34,445 nt of DNA from Nocardia lijiangensis NBRC 108240 (GTDB lineage: Bacteria; Actinomycetota; Actinomycetes; Mycobacteriales; Mycobacteriaceae): contig NZ_BDBP01000104.1 in assembly GCF_001613045.1 (NCBI RefSeq), positions 1 through 34,445 on the forward strand, given 5' to 3'. The notes beneath the pieces were generated by a model, which was given only the letters and a program-made list of their open reading frames with translations, made no database searches and had not been told where the DNA came from. The translations under genes were made by a program, and so were the position numbers. Shown here piece by piece: positions 15,883 to 24,319 of the stretch; position 1 is the first letter of the stretch, and each line of letters starts with the position of its first letter.

Positions 15883-16578
15883 ATGACCACGCCGCGCGCC
15901 AGGGCCAGGGCCCAGACGATGGAGGACATCAAGCGGATCGGCCGCGAGCACCTCACCACGCACGGCGCGGCGGCGCTGTCGCTGCGGGCGGTGGCCCGTG
16001 ATCTCGGCGTCGTGTCCTCGGCGGTGTACCGGTACGTGCGCAGCCGCGACGAACTGCTGACCCTGCTCGTGGTGGACGGCTACAACGCGCTCGGCGACGC
16101 GGTGGACGCGGCCTTGCTCGACGCGCCCGCCGATCCCGCCGAACGGCTGCGCGTCGCGGGCCGCGCGGTCCGCGCCTGGGCGCTGGCCGAACCTGCTTGG
16201 TACGGACTGCTTTTCGGCTCACCGGTGCCCGGCTACGAAGCGCCCGTCGAGCAGACGGTCGATCCGGGCGTGCGGGTGATCGCCGCCCTGCTGCGCGTTT
16301 TCGCCGACGCGTACCGCGCGGGCCGTTTGGCCGAGCCGTCCCGGCCGGTGCGCGTATCCACCGCGCTGGCGGGCAGTTTTGCCGGTGCCCGCGACGAATT
16401 CGGCCTGGACGTGCCGGATTGGCTGGTGGCGCGCGGCATCTCGGTGTGGAGCGCGCTCTTCGGTGCGGTCAGCTTCGACGTGTTCGACATGTACGGGCGC
16501 GACACCTTCGCCGACCGCGCCGAGCTGTTCGAGCTCATGCTGGACAACCTGCTGGATCTGCTCGGTTTCCGCAGCTGA
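15883..16578 (+). CDS. TetR/AcrR family regulator with WHG-type C-terminal domain
   Basis: Regulator of 231 aa. The N-terminal HTH covers about residues 12-60, with LSLRAVARDLGVVSSAVYRYVRSRDELL as the recognition unit. The C-terminal part has AEPAWYGLLFGSPVPGYEAP, typical of TetR proteins with the WHG domain (PF13305). AAGGTGG lies 6 nt before the ATG. It follows the MerR gene at 37 nt and precedes the AurF-like gene at 124 nt; that gap contains a palindrome in a promoter-like context. It is thus the likely local regulator of the diiron oxygenase, which is inferred from position. Ligand unknown. Confidence 0.88.
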   Translation: MTTPRARARAQTMEDIKRIGREHLTTHGAAALSLRAVARDLGVVSSAVYRYVRSRDELLTLLVVDGYNALGDAVDAALLDAPADPAERLRVAGRAVRAWALAEPAWYGLLFGSPVPGYEAPVEQTVDPGVRVIAALLRVFADAYRAGRLAEPSRPVRVSTALAGSFAGARDEFGLDVPDWLVARGISVWSALFGAVSFDVFDMYGRDTFADRAELFELMLDNLLDLLGFRS

Positions 16579-16605
16579 TCTCCGGACAAAACCTCACCCG
16601 CCCCA

Positions 16606-16633
16606 TTGTGTGGGACCGTCAGTCCCATATATT
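16606..16633 (+). promoter_or_regulatory. Candidate promoter with 17-bp palindrome upstream of the AurF-like gene
   Basis: TGGGAC-CGTCA-GTCCCA (16611-16627) is a perfect inverted repeat lying between a TTGTGT -35-like element (16606-16611) and TATATT (16628-16633), a good -10 in this GC-rich context. An operator in the spacer would give simple repression, most likely by the adjacent TetR protein. Confidence 0.45.
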
Positions 16634-16702
16634 CTGGATCACACCACGCGAGGAGCGTGCGTAGTGCCGGCGCCGAGCGCCGGCCGGAGCGAGGAGGCAT
16701 CG

Positions 16703-17692
16703 ATGACGCTGTCCGAATCGGTTCGTACCGGACTGTTCGATCGGGAGTACTGGGAGACGCTGGACCTTCTGTCGGAGGGCTCGGTGCACCGGAAGTTCGA
16801 CCCGTACCTGGACATCGACTGGGACGGACCGGAGTTCGCGATCGACAAGGACGATCCGCGCTGGATCCTGTCCCCGGAGTTCGATCCGCTCGGCGCGACC
16901 GACTGGTACCGGAAGCTGCCGCAGCAGCGGCAGATCGAGATCGGCCGGTGGCGCACCGCGAACGTGATCAAGGTGGGCGCGGCCTTCGAGAGCGTGCTGA
17001 TCCGCGGAATGATGCAGTACATCATGAAGCTGCCCAACGGCTCTCCGGAGTTCCGTTATTGCCTGCACGAGATGACCGAAGAGTGCAACCACATCCAGAT
17101 GTTCCAGGAGCTGGTCAACCGGATCGGCGTGGATGTGCCCGGTATGCGGCCGATCTTCCGTGCGCTGTCACCCCTGATCGGCGTGGCGGGCGGCTACGCG
17201 CACGTCATCCTGTTCATCGGGATCCTGGGCGGCGAGGAACCGATCGACCACTACCAGAAGGCGATCATCCGCGACGGCGGCAACATCCCGCCCGCCGTGC
17301 TGCGCACCATGGAGATCCACATCGCCGAGGAGGCGCGGCACATCTCCTTCGCCAACGAGTTCCTGAAGGCGCACATCGATCGGATGAGCCCGGCGGGTAA
17401 GGCCGTGTGCGCCTTGGCGTTTCCGCTGGCCATGCGCTGGCTGGCCGGGGAGATCATGGTGCCGCCGCGCTCGTTCGCCAGGCAGTTCGACATCCCGGAC
17501 GAGGTGTTCCGCGAGGCGTTCTGGCGGGGACCGCAGTCGCGCCGGATCCTGTCCGGCTACTTCGGCGACATCCGCAAGCTCGCGGGCGAACTGGGGTTGA
17601 TGAACCCGGTCACCAAGCGGGTGTGGTCGATGCTGCACATCGACGGCGATGCCGCGCGCTACCGCAGCGAACCCGAACGTCGCGTCGCCTGA
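16703..17692 (+). CDS. AurF-like diiron oxygenase
   Basis: Protein of 329 aa from the AurF (p-aminobenzoate N-oxygenase, PF11583) family, non-haem diiron enzymes that oxidise aryl amines or other substrates with O2. Candidate iron ligands are in order: E96 (FESVLIRG), E123/E127 with H130 (HEMTEECNH), and E204, H206, E210 and H213 (EIHIAEEARH). These match the two E-x(6)-H and E-x-x-H type motifs of the family. The ribosome binding site GAGGAGG lies 5 nt before the ATG. It stands alone between a TetR gene and a convergent second TetR gene, with no biosynthetic genes next to it, so it is probably not part of a natural product cluster. Mycobacteria and nocardiae carry several such orphan members whose substrates are unknown to me. 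Confidence 0.85.
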   Translation: MTLSESVRTGLFDREYWETLDLLSEGSVHRKFDPYLDIDWDGPEFAIDKDDPRWILSPEFDPLGATDWYRKLPQQRQIEIGRWRTANVIKVGAAFESVLIRGMMQYIMKLPNGSPEFRYCLHEMTEECNHIQMFQELVNRIGVDVPGMRPIFRALSPLIGVAGGYAHVILFIGILGGEEPIDHYQKAIIRDGGNIPPAVLRTMEIHIAEEARHISFANEFLKAHIDRMSPAGKAVCALAFPLAMRWLAGEIMVPPRSFARQFDIPDEVFREAFWRGPQSRRILSGYFGDIRKLAGELGLMNPVTKRVWSMLHIDGDAARYRSEPERRVA

Positions 17693-17707
17693 AGGGTTTT
17701 CACGCTG

Positions 17708-17739
17708 GTCCTGCGAACCCGGCCGGGGCGACGCAGGAC
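17708..17739. terminator. Bidirectional terminator between AurF-like and TetR genes
   Basis: GTCCTGCG (17708-17715) pairs with CGCAGGAC (17732-17739). The loop contains the self-complementary CCCGGCCGGG. It lies between the convergent stops at 17692 and 17751. Confidence 0.55.
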
Positions 17740-17750
17740 GCGGCGTCGGC

Positions 17751-18485
17751 TCAGGACGCGGTGTCGACGCTCGACAGCCGCGCGAGCGCGGCGAGCAAGG
17801 GTTCGTCGGGATCCAGGGTGAGCCGGTGCGCCCGCGCCACTCCGTCCAGCACGCTCCACGCGTAACCGGCGAGTTCGGTGACGAGCTCGTCGCGGCCCAT
17901 GGCCCGGTCCGGATCGCGCGCCCAGCGCGAGACGGTGGCTTCCGTCATGGACACGATGGCGAAGGTCATCGTGTCGGCGGCCGCCTCGTCCACCACGCCG
18001 ACCACCCCGGCGAGACCCGACACCAGCTGGCGGGTGCGGCCCGCGATCCGGTCCTTCAGGCTGCTCACGGCGTCGACATCGTCGGGGTCGCCGAGAGCGG
18101 GCCCGTGGCGCAGGAAGTCGTAGAGGCGCGCGTGCCGGTCGATCCAGTCCACGACCGCGGCGATGGTGCGGCGCAGGATCACGCGAATGGAGCCGTCGGA
18201 GATGTCGAGCGCGGCGTCGATGTCGTCGGTGAATCGATCGCCGATCGCCGTCCTGGCGCGCCGGTCGAGGTCGTCGCGACCCGAGAACTGCCGGTACACC
18301 ACCGATTTCGACAGTCCGGAGCGCTCGGTGATCTGCTGCATCGGCACCTCGACGCCCATCGGCGTCTCCTCGATCAGCTCGATCAGCGCCGTCACGATGC
18401 GCTCGCGCCGCCGATCGTTGTGCGGCTGCCAGCGCGCCTGCCTGCCACCGGTGGGCTGCGGGGCGGGTGACGAGGGCATCGGCAC
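17751..18485 (-). CDS. TetR family transcriptional regulator, 244 aa
   Basis: The N-terminal HTH covers about residues 25-73: RRERIVTALIELIEE, then VPMQQITERSGLSKSVVYRQFSGRDDL. The C-terminal ligand-binding half is helical and not assignable to a known ligand. The first 20 residues are rich in Pro and Ser. The GTG at 18485 is the start taken; the ATG at 18479 is equally possible, and neither has a good ribosome binding site. It is convergent with the AurF-like gene and divergent from ctaD across a 397-nt gap. Which gene it controls is unclear; autoregulation is the default. Confidence 0.85.
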   Translation of the reverse strand: MPMPSSPAPQPTGGRQARWQPHNDRRRERIVTALIELIEETPMGVEVPMQQITERSGLSKSVVYRQFSGRDDLDRRARTAIGDRFTDDIDAALDISDGSIRVILRRTIAAVVDWIDRHARLYDFLRHGPALGDPDDVDAVSSLKDRIAGRTRQLVSGLAGVVGVVDEAAADTMTFAIVSMTEATVSRWARDPDRAMGRDELVTELAGYAWSVLDGVARAHRLTLDPDEPLLAALARLSSVDTAS

Positions 18486-18555
18486 GGCTCGAGTCTAGAG
18501 CACGGGCCAGATCCGGGGCGGCGTTGCGGATTCCGCTGCCGCGGGGAGGAATGGT

Positions 18556-18613
18556 GCATGACCGCCGGACCCGCAGGGTGGTATCGCTGGGACACCGAGC
18601 CCGGCGGTCATGC
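18556..18613. repeat. Perfect 13-bp inverted repeat with 32-nt loop
   Basis: GCATGACCGCCGG (18556-18568) is exactly complementary to CCGGCGGTCATGC (18601-18613). The left arm contains the ATG of a 22-codon frame. No gene ends next to it, so it is not an ordinary terminator. Confidence 0.7.
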
Positions 18614-18626
18614 GTGCAGACCGTAA
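18558..18626 (+). CDS. Possible 22-aa small ORF upstream of ctaD
   Basis: The ATG at 18558 follows GGGGAGGA with a spacing of about 8 nt and runs to TAA at 18624. The peptide begins MTAGPAGWYRWDTEPGG and ends CRP, so it has two Trp, one Tyr and one Cys within 22 residues. Start and end lie in the two arms of a perfect stem. It could be a leader peptide, an independent small protein, or chance. PAGWY recalls the start of DUF2510 domains, but the peptide is too short for one. Confidence 0.3.
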   Translation: MTAGPAGWYRWDTEPGGHACRP

Positions 18627-18882
18627 CCGAGTGGCACCGGGTTGTCTGGTGGATCGCGGTCGGCGCGGTGTGTCGCCGTAGTTCGGCCGGTGCGACCGCG
18701 GGAGGCAAATGGGTCCGGTTCAAATTTCCGCTGGTAGCGCGCCGCGCAACGACACGGCAACAAGCTGCCCGAATCTCCACTCTTGCGCAATTGCCCGGCG
18801 TATGCTCGCCGTCGTTCGATCGTGGGGATCCGCAGCGGAGACACGAGCTACGGACCGGAATCTGACGCGCGAGGAGGATGTG

Positions 18883-20637
18883 GTGACTGCCGTAGCTCCC
18901 AGGCCGGAGCCGGAACTCGAGGCCGTCCGGCCGTACCCGGGGCGGGTGGGGCCGAAGGGCTCGTTCGTCTTGAAGTTGGTCACCACGACCGACCCGAAGA
19001 TGCTCGGCCAGATGTACCTGGTGACGTCGATGTCGTTCTTCATGATCGGCGGACTGATGGCGCTGCTCATGCGCGGCGAGCTGGCCCGGCCCGGCATGCA
19101 GTTCCTGTCCACCGAGCAGTTCAATCAGCTGTTCACCATGCACGGCACGATCATGTTGCTGTTCTACGCGACGGCCGTGGTGTTCGCGTTCGCCAATATC
19201 GTGCTGCCGCTGCAGATCGGTGCCCCCGACGTCGCCTTCCCGCGCCTGAACGCCTTCAGCTACTGGCTGTACCTGTTCGGCGCGACCATGGCGACCGCGG
19301 GTTTCGTGACGCCCGGCGGCGCGGCCGACTTCGGCTGGACCGCGTACCAGCCGCTCAGCGACATCATGCACTCGCCGGGCGTCGGCGGTGACATGTGGAT
19401 CTTGGGCCTGGCTGTTTCGGGTCTCGGCACCATTCTCGGCGCCGTCAACATGATTACCACCGTGGTCGTGCTCCGCGCACCGGGCATGACCATGTTCCGG
19501 CTCCCGATCTTCACCTGGAACATCGTCGTCACCAGTGTGCTGATCCTGCTCGCGTTCCCGGTCCTGACCGCCGCGCTGTTCGCCATCGCCTACGATCGCC
19601 ATCTCGGCGGCCACATCTACAACCCGGCCACCGGCGGCGTCCTTCTGTATCAGCACCTGTTCTGGTACTTCGGCCATCCCGAGGTGTACATCATCGCGCT
19701 GCCGTTCTTCGGCATCGTCTCGGAGATCTTCCCGGTCTTCTCGCGCAAGCCGATCTTCGGTTACACCACGCTGGTGTACGCGACGCTGGCCATCGCCGCG
19801 CTCTCGGTCGCGGTGTGGGCGCATCACATGTTCGCCACCGGTGCGGTGCTGCTGCCGTTCTTCTCGTTCATGACGTTCCTCATCGCGGTGCCGACCGGCG
19901 TGAAGTTCTTCAACTGGATCGGCACGATGTGGCGTGGCCAGCTGACCTTCGAAACGCCCATGTTGTTCTCCGTTGGCTTCATCGTCACGTTCCTGTTCGG
20001 TGGTCTGTCCGGCGTGATCCTGGCCAGCCCACCGCTGGACTTCCACGTGTCGGACTCGTACTTCGTGGTCGCGCACTTCCACTACGTGCTCTTCGGCACC
20101 ATCGCGTTCGCCACGTACGCGGGTATCTACTTCTGGTTCCCGAAGATGACCGGCAGGATGCTCGACGAGCGGCTCGGCAAGTGGCACTTCTGGACCACGT
20201 TCGTCGGCTTCCACCTGACCTTCCTGGTGCAGCACTGGCTCGGCGCCGAGGGCTTCCCGCGCCGCTACGCCGACTACCTGCCCGGCGACGGTTTCACCGG
20301 GCTGAACACGATCTCCACCATCGGCTCGTTCATCCTGGGCGCTTCGGTCCTGCCGTTCGTCTGGAACGTCTTCCGGAGCGCGCGGTACGGCGAACCCGTC
20401 ACGGTCGACGACCCGTGGGGTTACGGCAACTCGCTGGAGTGGGCCACCAGCTGCCCGCCGCCACGGCACAACTTCTACGAACTGCCCCGGATCCGTTCCG
20501 AGCGACCGGCATTCGAGCTGCACTACCCCCACATGGTCGATCGCATGCGCGCCGAAGCACATGTGGGCTGGGGCGCGCCGCAGCATGGCCAAGCCGTCAG
20601 CGAAGCGGCCGCCACCGCTTCCGACCGGGAGGCATAG
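18883..20637 (+). CDS. ctaD: Cytochrome c oxidase subunit I (aa3-type)
   Basis: Catalytic subunit of the aa3 terminal oxidase, which in actinobacteria works in a supercomplex with the bcc complex and reduces O2 to water while pumping protons. It has 584 aa and about 12 membrane helices. Ligands are visible: H87 in MHGT and H400 in VAHFHYVL for haem a, H398 for haem a3, H265 with cross-linked Y269 in GHPEVY, and H314-H315 for CuB. The GTG at 18883 is chosen because GAGGAGG lies 5 nt upstream and it gives the usual N-terminus; a second GTG directly precedes it. Subunits II and III are not adjacent, as usual in this group. It ends in a strong terminator. Confidence 0.98.
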   Translation: MTAVAPRPEPELEAVRPYPGRVGPKGSFVLKLVTTTDPKMLGQMYLVTSMSFFMIGGLMALLMRGELARPGMQFLSTEQFNQLFTMHGTIMLLFYATAVVFAFANIVLPLQIGAPDVAFPRLNAFSYWLYLFGATMATAGFVTPGGAADFGWTAYQPLSDIMHSPGVGGDMWILGLAVSGLGTILGAVNMITTVVVLRAPGMTMFRLPIFTWNIVVTSVLILLAFPVLTAALFAIAYDRHLGGHIYNPATGGVLLYQHLFWYFGHPEVYIIALPFFGIVSEIFPVFSRKPIFGYTTLVYATLAIAALSVAVWAHHMFATGAVLLPFFSFMTFLIAVPTGVKFFNWIGTMWRGQLTFETPMLFSVGFIVTFLFGGLSGVILASPPLDFHVSDSYFVVAHFHYVLFGTIAFATYAGIYFWFPKMTGRMLDERLGKWHFWTTFVGFHLTFLVQHWLGAEGFPRRYADYLPGDGFTGLNTISTIGSFILGASVLPFVWNVFRSARYGEPVTVDDPWGYGNSLEWATSCPPPRHNFYELPRIRSERPAFELHYPHMVDRMRAEAHVGWGAPQHGQAVSEAAATASDREA

Positions 20638-20646
20638 GCGCGCCGC

Positions 20647-20702
20647 CACGAAGGCCGCGGACACCTTGCTGTACAACAGCTTCGGTGTCCGCGGCCTTCG
20701 TG
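20647..20702. terminator. Strong bidirectional terminator, perfect 19-bp stem
   Basis: The arms 20647-20665 (CACGAAGGCCGCGGACACC) and 20684-20702 are fully complementary over 19 bp. Inside the loop GCTGT-ACA-ACAGC forms a second small hairpin. It separates the convergent ctaD and TetR genes. Confidence 0.85.
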
Positions 20703-20712
20703 TGTGCCGCGA

Positions 20713-21276
20713 TCATGCGCGGATGAACAGTGGTGTGACGAAATGTTCGAGCATCGCGCGTTCGTCGGCGTCTTCGACACCGGGGACGGTGAGCAGCGAG
20801 ACGATCAGCCGTGTCAGCCACCGCGCCACCTGTGCCCGATCTCGTTCTCCGGCAATGGAATCCGGCAGGAACGCGGCCGCGAGCGCCGCGATGACCTGGG
20901 AGGTCTGCCCGATCTCCACGGCGAGCCCCGCGTCGGCGGGCCGGAACCAGGCGATCAGCAGCGGATCTGCGCGGACCGTGCGCAGCGCGGTGAGCACCGC
21001 TGTCACGATCCGCTCACCCGGATCGGCGATCCCGTCCACCTCGGCGACCACTGCGGCGCCGATACGACGCGCCTCCCGATGGACGAAGGCCAGCCGCACC
21101 GCGTGCCGGTTCTCGAAGTAGCGGTAGACCGTCGCGCGGGAACACCCGGCCGCCTTGGCGATATCGGCCATCTGGGTATCGGCGACGCCCCGATCGGCGA
21201 ACAGGCGCGCGGCGGCGTCCAGGATCCGCTGCGCGGCCAGTTCGGTGCGCTCCCCGGCCAGCCAGCCGGTGCTCAT
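20713..21276 (-). CDS. TetR family regulator coupled to the P450 gene
   Basis: Regulator of 187 aa. The HTH covers about residues 14-62, with MADIAKAAGCSRATVYRYFENRHAVRLAF as the recognition part. The C-terminal half is helical; the ligand is unknown. Its ATG overlaps the P450 stop codon in an ATGA arrangement, so the two are translationally coupled and share a promoter upstream of the P450 gene. This gives a negative-feedback layout: the regulator would bind the palindrome at 22506-22527 and control both the P450 operon and the divergent amidohydrolase. That wiring is inferred from position. It ends next to the ctaD terminator. Confidence 0.88.
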   Translation of the reverse strand: MSTGWLAGERTELAAQRILDAAARLFADRGVADTQMADIAKAAGCSRATVYRYFENRHAVRLAFVHREARRIGAAVVAEVDGIADPGERIVTAVLTALRTVRADPLLIAWFRPADAGLAVEIGQTSQVIAALAAAFLPDSIAGERDRAQVARWLTRLIVSLLTVPGVEDADERAMLEHFVTPLFIRA

Positions 21277-22472
21277 TCGCTCGCCACGAATGGGACGTGC
21301 ACCGGCCTGCGCACGTAGTTGCCCTCGGCATAGCGGACGCCGTCGAGGTCGACGGCGAATTCCGGGCAGCGGGCGAGCAACTCCTGCAGCGCGATGGCGG
21401 CTTGCATGCGGGCGGCCGCCGCACCGAGGCAGTGGTGGTTGCCGTGACCGAAGGTCAGGATCGTCTTCGTCTTGCGGGTGACATCCAAATCCGCTGCGTC
21501 GGGGCCGAATTCGCGTTCGTCGCGGTTGGCGGAGGCGTAGAGCAGCAGCGCCCTCCTGCCCGCCGGGATGGTGACGCCCTCGATCTCCACGTCCCGGGTG
21601 ACGGTGCGCGCCATGTTCTGCACCGGAGAGGTGAGCCGCAGGAATTCGTCGACGGAATCCGGGATCAGGCTCGGGTCCTCGATGAGGCGCCTGCGCTGGT
21701 CGCGATGGGTGGTCAGCAATTGCACCGCGCCGCCGAGATTGCCGGTGGTGGTGTCGTTGCCGCCGGTGATCATGGTGAACGCGAAGCCGATGATCTGCAG
21801 GATGCCGGGGATGTCGTCGGGCTCGCCGAGGCCGGAGGCCACCAGGTGGGTGATGGTGTCGTCGGCCGGTTCGAGGCGGCGGCGTTCGATCATCGCGGTG
21901 AAGTACTGCGTCAGCTCGCCAACGGCGGCCTGCGCCGAGTAGACGTTGCCGGTGGCGGAGGCGGCGACGATGCTGTCGGTCCATTGGTCGAACTTGGCGC
22001 GATCCGCCGCGGGCACACCGAGATAGTGCGCGACCACCATGGTGGGCAGCGGCTTGAACAGCTCGACGGCGATGTCGCCACCGCCCGCCTCGCACAGCCG
22101 GTCGATGCGTTCGATGACGAATTGCCTTACGGCGGGCCGGATCTCGGCGACCTGGCGCGGGGTGAATCCCTTGGCCACCCGGCGACGGAAGATCGTGTGG
22201 TCGGGAGCGTCGGTGAAGACGAACGGTTTGTTCTCGCCGAGACCGATCTTCTCCAGGTCGTGGTAGTCGACCGTGATGCCCGAGGCCGAGGAGAAGGTCT
22301 GCGCGTCGCGCACCGCGTCGTAGACGTCGCCGAAGCGGGACAACACGTAGTAGTCCTCGTCGGGACGATCGGACGGGATGGCGTGGTGGACCGGATCGTG
22401 GTCGCGCAGCCCGGCATACATCGGCCAGGGATCACGCCAGGTGTCGCCGGATCGGAGTTGGAACTCGGCCAT
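21273..22472 (-). CDS. Cytochrome P450
   Basis: Soluble class-I bacterial P450 of 399 aa that would hydroxylate or otherwise oxidise an organic substrate with electrons from ferredoxin. Hallmarks are the I-helix GGNDTT (residues 237-242), the K-helix E276-F-L-R279, and the haem loop FGHGNHHCLG (341-350) with ligand C348. The start at 22472 gives MAEFQLRSGDTWRDPWPMY, the normal N-terminus for this group; further start codons upstream are less likely. No ferredoxin or ferredoxin reductase gene lies nearby. It is the first gene of a two-gene unit with a TetR gene and is divergent from an amidohydrolase gene 227 nt away. The subfamily cannot be assigned by eye. Confidence 0.95.
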   Translation of the reverse strand: MAEFQLRSGDTWRDPWPMYAGLRDHDPVHHAIPSDRPDEDYYVLSRFGDVYDAVRDAQTFSSASGITVDYHDLEKIGLGENKPFVFTDAPDHTIFRRRVAKGFTPRQVAEIRPAVRQFVIERIDRLCEAGGGDIAVELFKPLPTMVVAHYLGVPAADRAKFDQWTDSIVAASATGNVYSAQAAVGELTQYFTAMIERRRLEPADDTITHLVASGLGEPDDIPGILQIIGFAFTMITGGNDTTTGNLGGAVQLLTTHRDQRRRLIEDPSLIPDSVDEFLRLTSPVQNMARTVTRDVEIEGVTIPAGRRALLLYASANRDEREFGPDAADLDVTRKTKTILTFGHGNHHCLGAAAARMQAAIALQELLARCPEFAVDLDGVRYAEGNYVRRPVHVPFVASE

Positions 22473-22505
22473 GTGTGACAAACCTGCCTGCATATATCGA
22501 AGGTA

Positions 22506-22527
22506 AGACAAAGCATTGTGTTTGTCT
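22506..22527. promoter_or_regulatory. 22-bp palindrome between P450 and amidohydrolase genes, probable TetR operator
   Basis: AGACAAA (22506-22512) and TTTGTCT (22521-22527) flank an 8-nt centre. It lies 34 nt upstream of the P450 start and in the leader region of the divergent amidohydrolase, in an AT-rich island. This is the expected place and size for a TetR-family operator. Confidence 0.55.
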
Positions 22528-22699
22528 AGAACGTGTTTCAATCAATATCTGCGGCTCTGACGCGCTGAAGGGGCGTCAGCTAACCCTCTTTGTGCACCCG
22601 AAACACCTGGGCAAACTGTTATCGTCGTACCTCGCAGGCTCCTCGCAATCGAGTGGCAAAGTGGCTCGTCCGCTGGCCCGACCCGTCACGGAGGTTCCG

Positions 22700-24319
22700 A
22701 TGAGCACAGCCGACCTGATCTTCACCGGTGGCACGATCCTTGCGATGGATCCCGAGCACGAGGGTGCTCGGGCTGTCGCCGTGTCCGGCGGGCGCATCAT
22801 CGCGGTCGGCGGAGCGGACGTGCTCGACCTGCGCGGGTCCCGCACCGAGATGGTCGACCTGGGGAATCGCTGCCTGATGCCGGGATTCGTGGAGGCACAC
22901 ACCCACCCGACTCAGGATCAGATGCTCTACTCCGACACCGTGATCGACATTCGTCCGGTCACCACCTGCCCGAGCGCGGAGGACGCGCACGCCGAGATCC
23001 TGCGCGCCGTCGCCACGGCTCCGGCCGGGCACCCGCTGATCTTCTACGGCCTGGATGTCTTGCTGCAGACGGGCTTTCCGGAGCCGACCAGGGCCTGGCT
23101 GGACGAACTCGGACCCGACCGGCCGATCGTGATCTGGCAGAACTCCGGACATCTGGCGTGGGCGAACGGCGCCGCGATGCGATTCGCCGGACTCGCCGAC
23201 GACCTGCCCGATCCGGTTGGCGGGCACTACGTCAGGGACTACTACGGTCGCCTGACCGGGAAGGTCTACGAGGCGCCCGCCGTGCTGGCGCTCATCGGTC
23301 CGATGCTCGCCGATCAGCTCGCGGGCCCGGAACTGCTGGCCCGCGAACAGGCCGATCTCGCGGCCCGCGGCGTCACCTTGTGCAGCGATATGGCCTTCGC
23401 CCAGCAGATGCGACCGTTGACCAGCGCGCTCTACCAGCAGCAGCGGGCCAAGGTGCGGATGCGGGTCTACGAGATGGCCGATCCGGCGGGGGAGTCGTAC
23501 TGCCCGCTGGAGAACGGCGACGACATGTTCCGGCAGATCGGCATCAAGATCTGGGTCGACGGGTCACCGTGGGTCGGCAACATCGACACCTCGTTCCCGT
23601 ACCTGAACACGCCGGCCACGGCCGCGCTCGGACTCGGGCACGACCACCGCGGCCACGCCAACTACACCGAAGAACAGCTGCACCACATCGTCGGCGCGTA
23701 TTACCCGACGGGCTGGCAGATCGCCTGTCACGTGCACGGCGATCTCGGTGTCGACCTGATCCTCGACGTCTACGAAAGCGCGCTGGCCAGGTATCCGCGC
23801 GTGGATCACCGGCTGCGCCTCGAGCACTGCGGAGCGATGACCCCCGAGCAGTTCTGGCGCGCCGCGCGACTCGGCATCACGTGCAGTTTGTTCATCGATC
23901 ACGTCTACTACTGGGGTGATGTGCTCGTCGACGACCTGTTCGGCCCGGAGCGCGGCGCGAACTGGGTGCGTACCCGATCGGCACTCGATGCGGGTATGCG
24001 CGTGTCGTTCCACAACGACTGTCCGGTCACCGAGGAGGAGCCGCTGCGCAATATGGCCGCCGCGGTCACCCGGACCTCGCGCAGCGGACGCGTGCTTGCG
24101 CCGGAGGAAAGGGTCACCGTCGACCAGGCGCTGCGCGCCCAGACGATCGACGCGGCCTACCAGTTGTTCGCCGACGACATCACCGGGTCCCTGACCCCCG
24201 GCAAGTACGCGGACCTGGTCGTCCTCGACCACGATCCCCGGCAGGTACGGCCGGAGGAGCTGGCGGATATCGGGGTGTGCGCCACGTACCTGGCGGGCGA
24301 GCAGACCTTTCAATCCTGA
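22700..24319 (+). CDS. YtcJ-like amidohydrolase
   Basis: Metal-dependent hydrolase of 539 aa from the Amidohydro_3 group (YtcJ/NfdA-like), which hydrolyse amide or related C-N bonds in small molecules. The N-terminal composite beta domain is LIFTGGTILAMDPEH. Metal and catalytic residues are H67 and H69 in EAHTHP, K283 in KIWVDGS, H344 and H346 in CHVHGD, H376 in RLEHC, and D440 in FHNDCPV. The C-terminus GSLTPGKYADLVVLDHDP closes the family pattern. GGAGG lies 6 nt before the ATG. No signal peptide, so it is cytoplasmic. Divergent from the P450/TetR unit and followed by a PucR-type regulator gene, it probably belongs to a small catabolic module. Substrate unknown. Confidence 0.92.
   Translation: MSTADLIFTGGTILAMDPEHEGARAVAVSGGRIIAVGGADVLDLRGSRTEMVDLGNRCLMPGFVEAHTHPTQDQMLYSDTVIDIRPVTTCPSAEDAHAEILRAVATAPAGHPLIFYGLDVLLQTGFPEPTRAWLDELGPDRPIVIWQNSGHLAWANGAAMRFAGLADDLPDPVGGHYVRDYYGRLTGKVYEAPAVLALIGPMLADQLAGPELLAREQADLAARGVTLCSDMAFAQQMRPLTSALYQQQRAKVRMRVYEMADPAGESYCPLENGDDMFRQIGIKIWVDGSPWVGNIDTSFPYLNTPATAALGLGHDHRGHANYTEEQLHHIVGAYYPTGWQIACHVHGDLGVDLILDVYESALARYPRVDHRLRLEHCGAMTPEQFWRAARLGITCSLFIDHVYYWGDVLVDDLFGPERGANWVRTRSALDAGMRVSFHNDCPVTEEEPLRNMAAAVTRTSRSGRVLAPEERVTVDQALRAQTIDAAYQLFADDITGSLTPGKYADLVVLDHDPRQVRPEELADIGVCATYLAGEQTFQS

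Larger units (their letters stand above)
18486..18882. other. 397-nt gap upstream of ctaD
   Basis: It holds a 13-bp inverted repeat overlapping a short reading frame (18556-18626, separate entries) and the ctaD leader. The rest shows no convincing gene. A TATGCT hexamer at 18801-18806 could serve as -10 for ctaD, but no matching -35 was found. Confidence 0.5.

Noticed and set aside
18558..18626. Short Trp/Tyr-containing frame as a trp-operon leader peptide
   Set aside because: No trp biosynthesis gene is downstream; the hairpin overlaps the frame instead of following it.
17659..20676. 1005-codon open frame antisense to ctaD and across a TetR gene
   Set aside because: Translation is rich in Arg, Glu, His and Gly repeats without motifs. 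It is the complement of the ctaD third-position bias, and ctaD is unmistakable.
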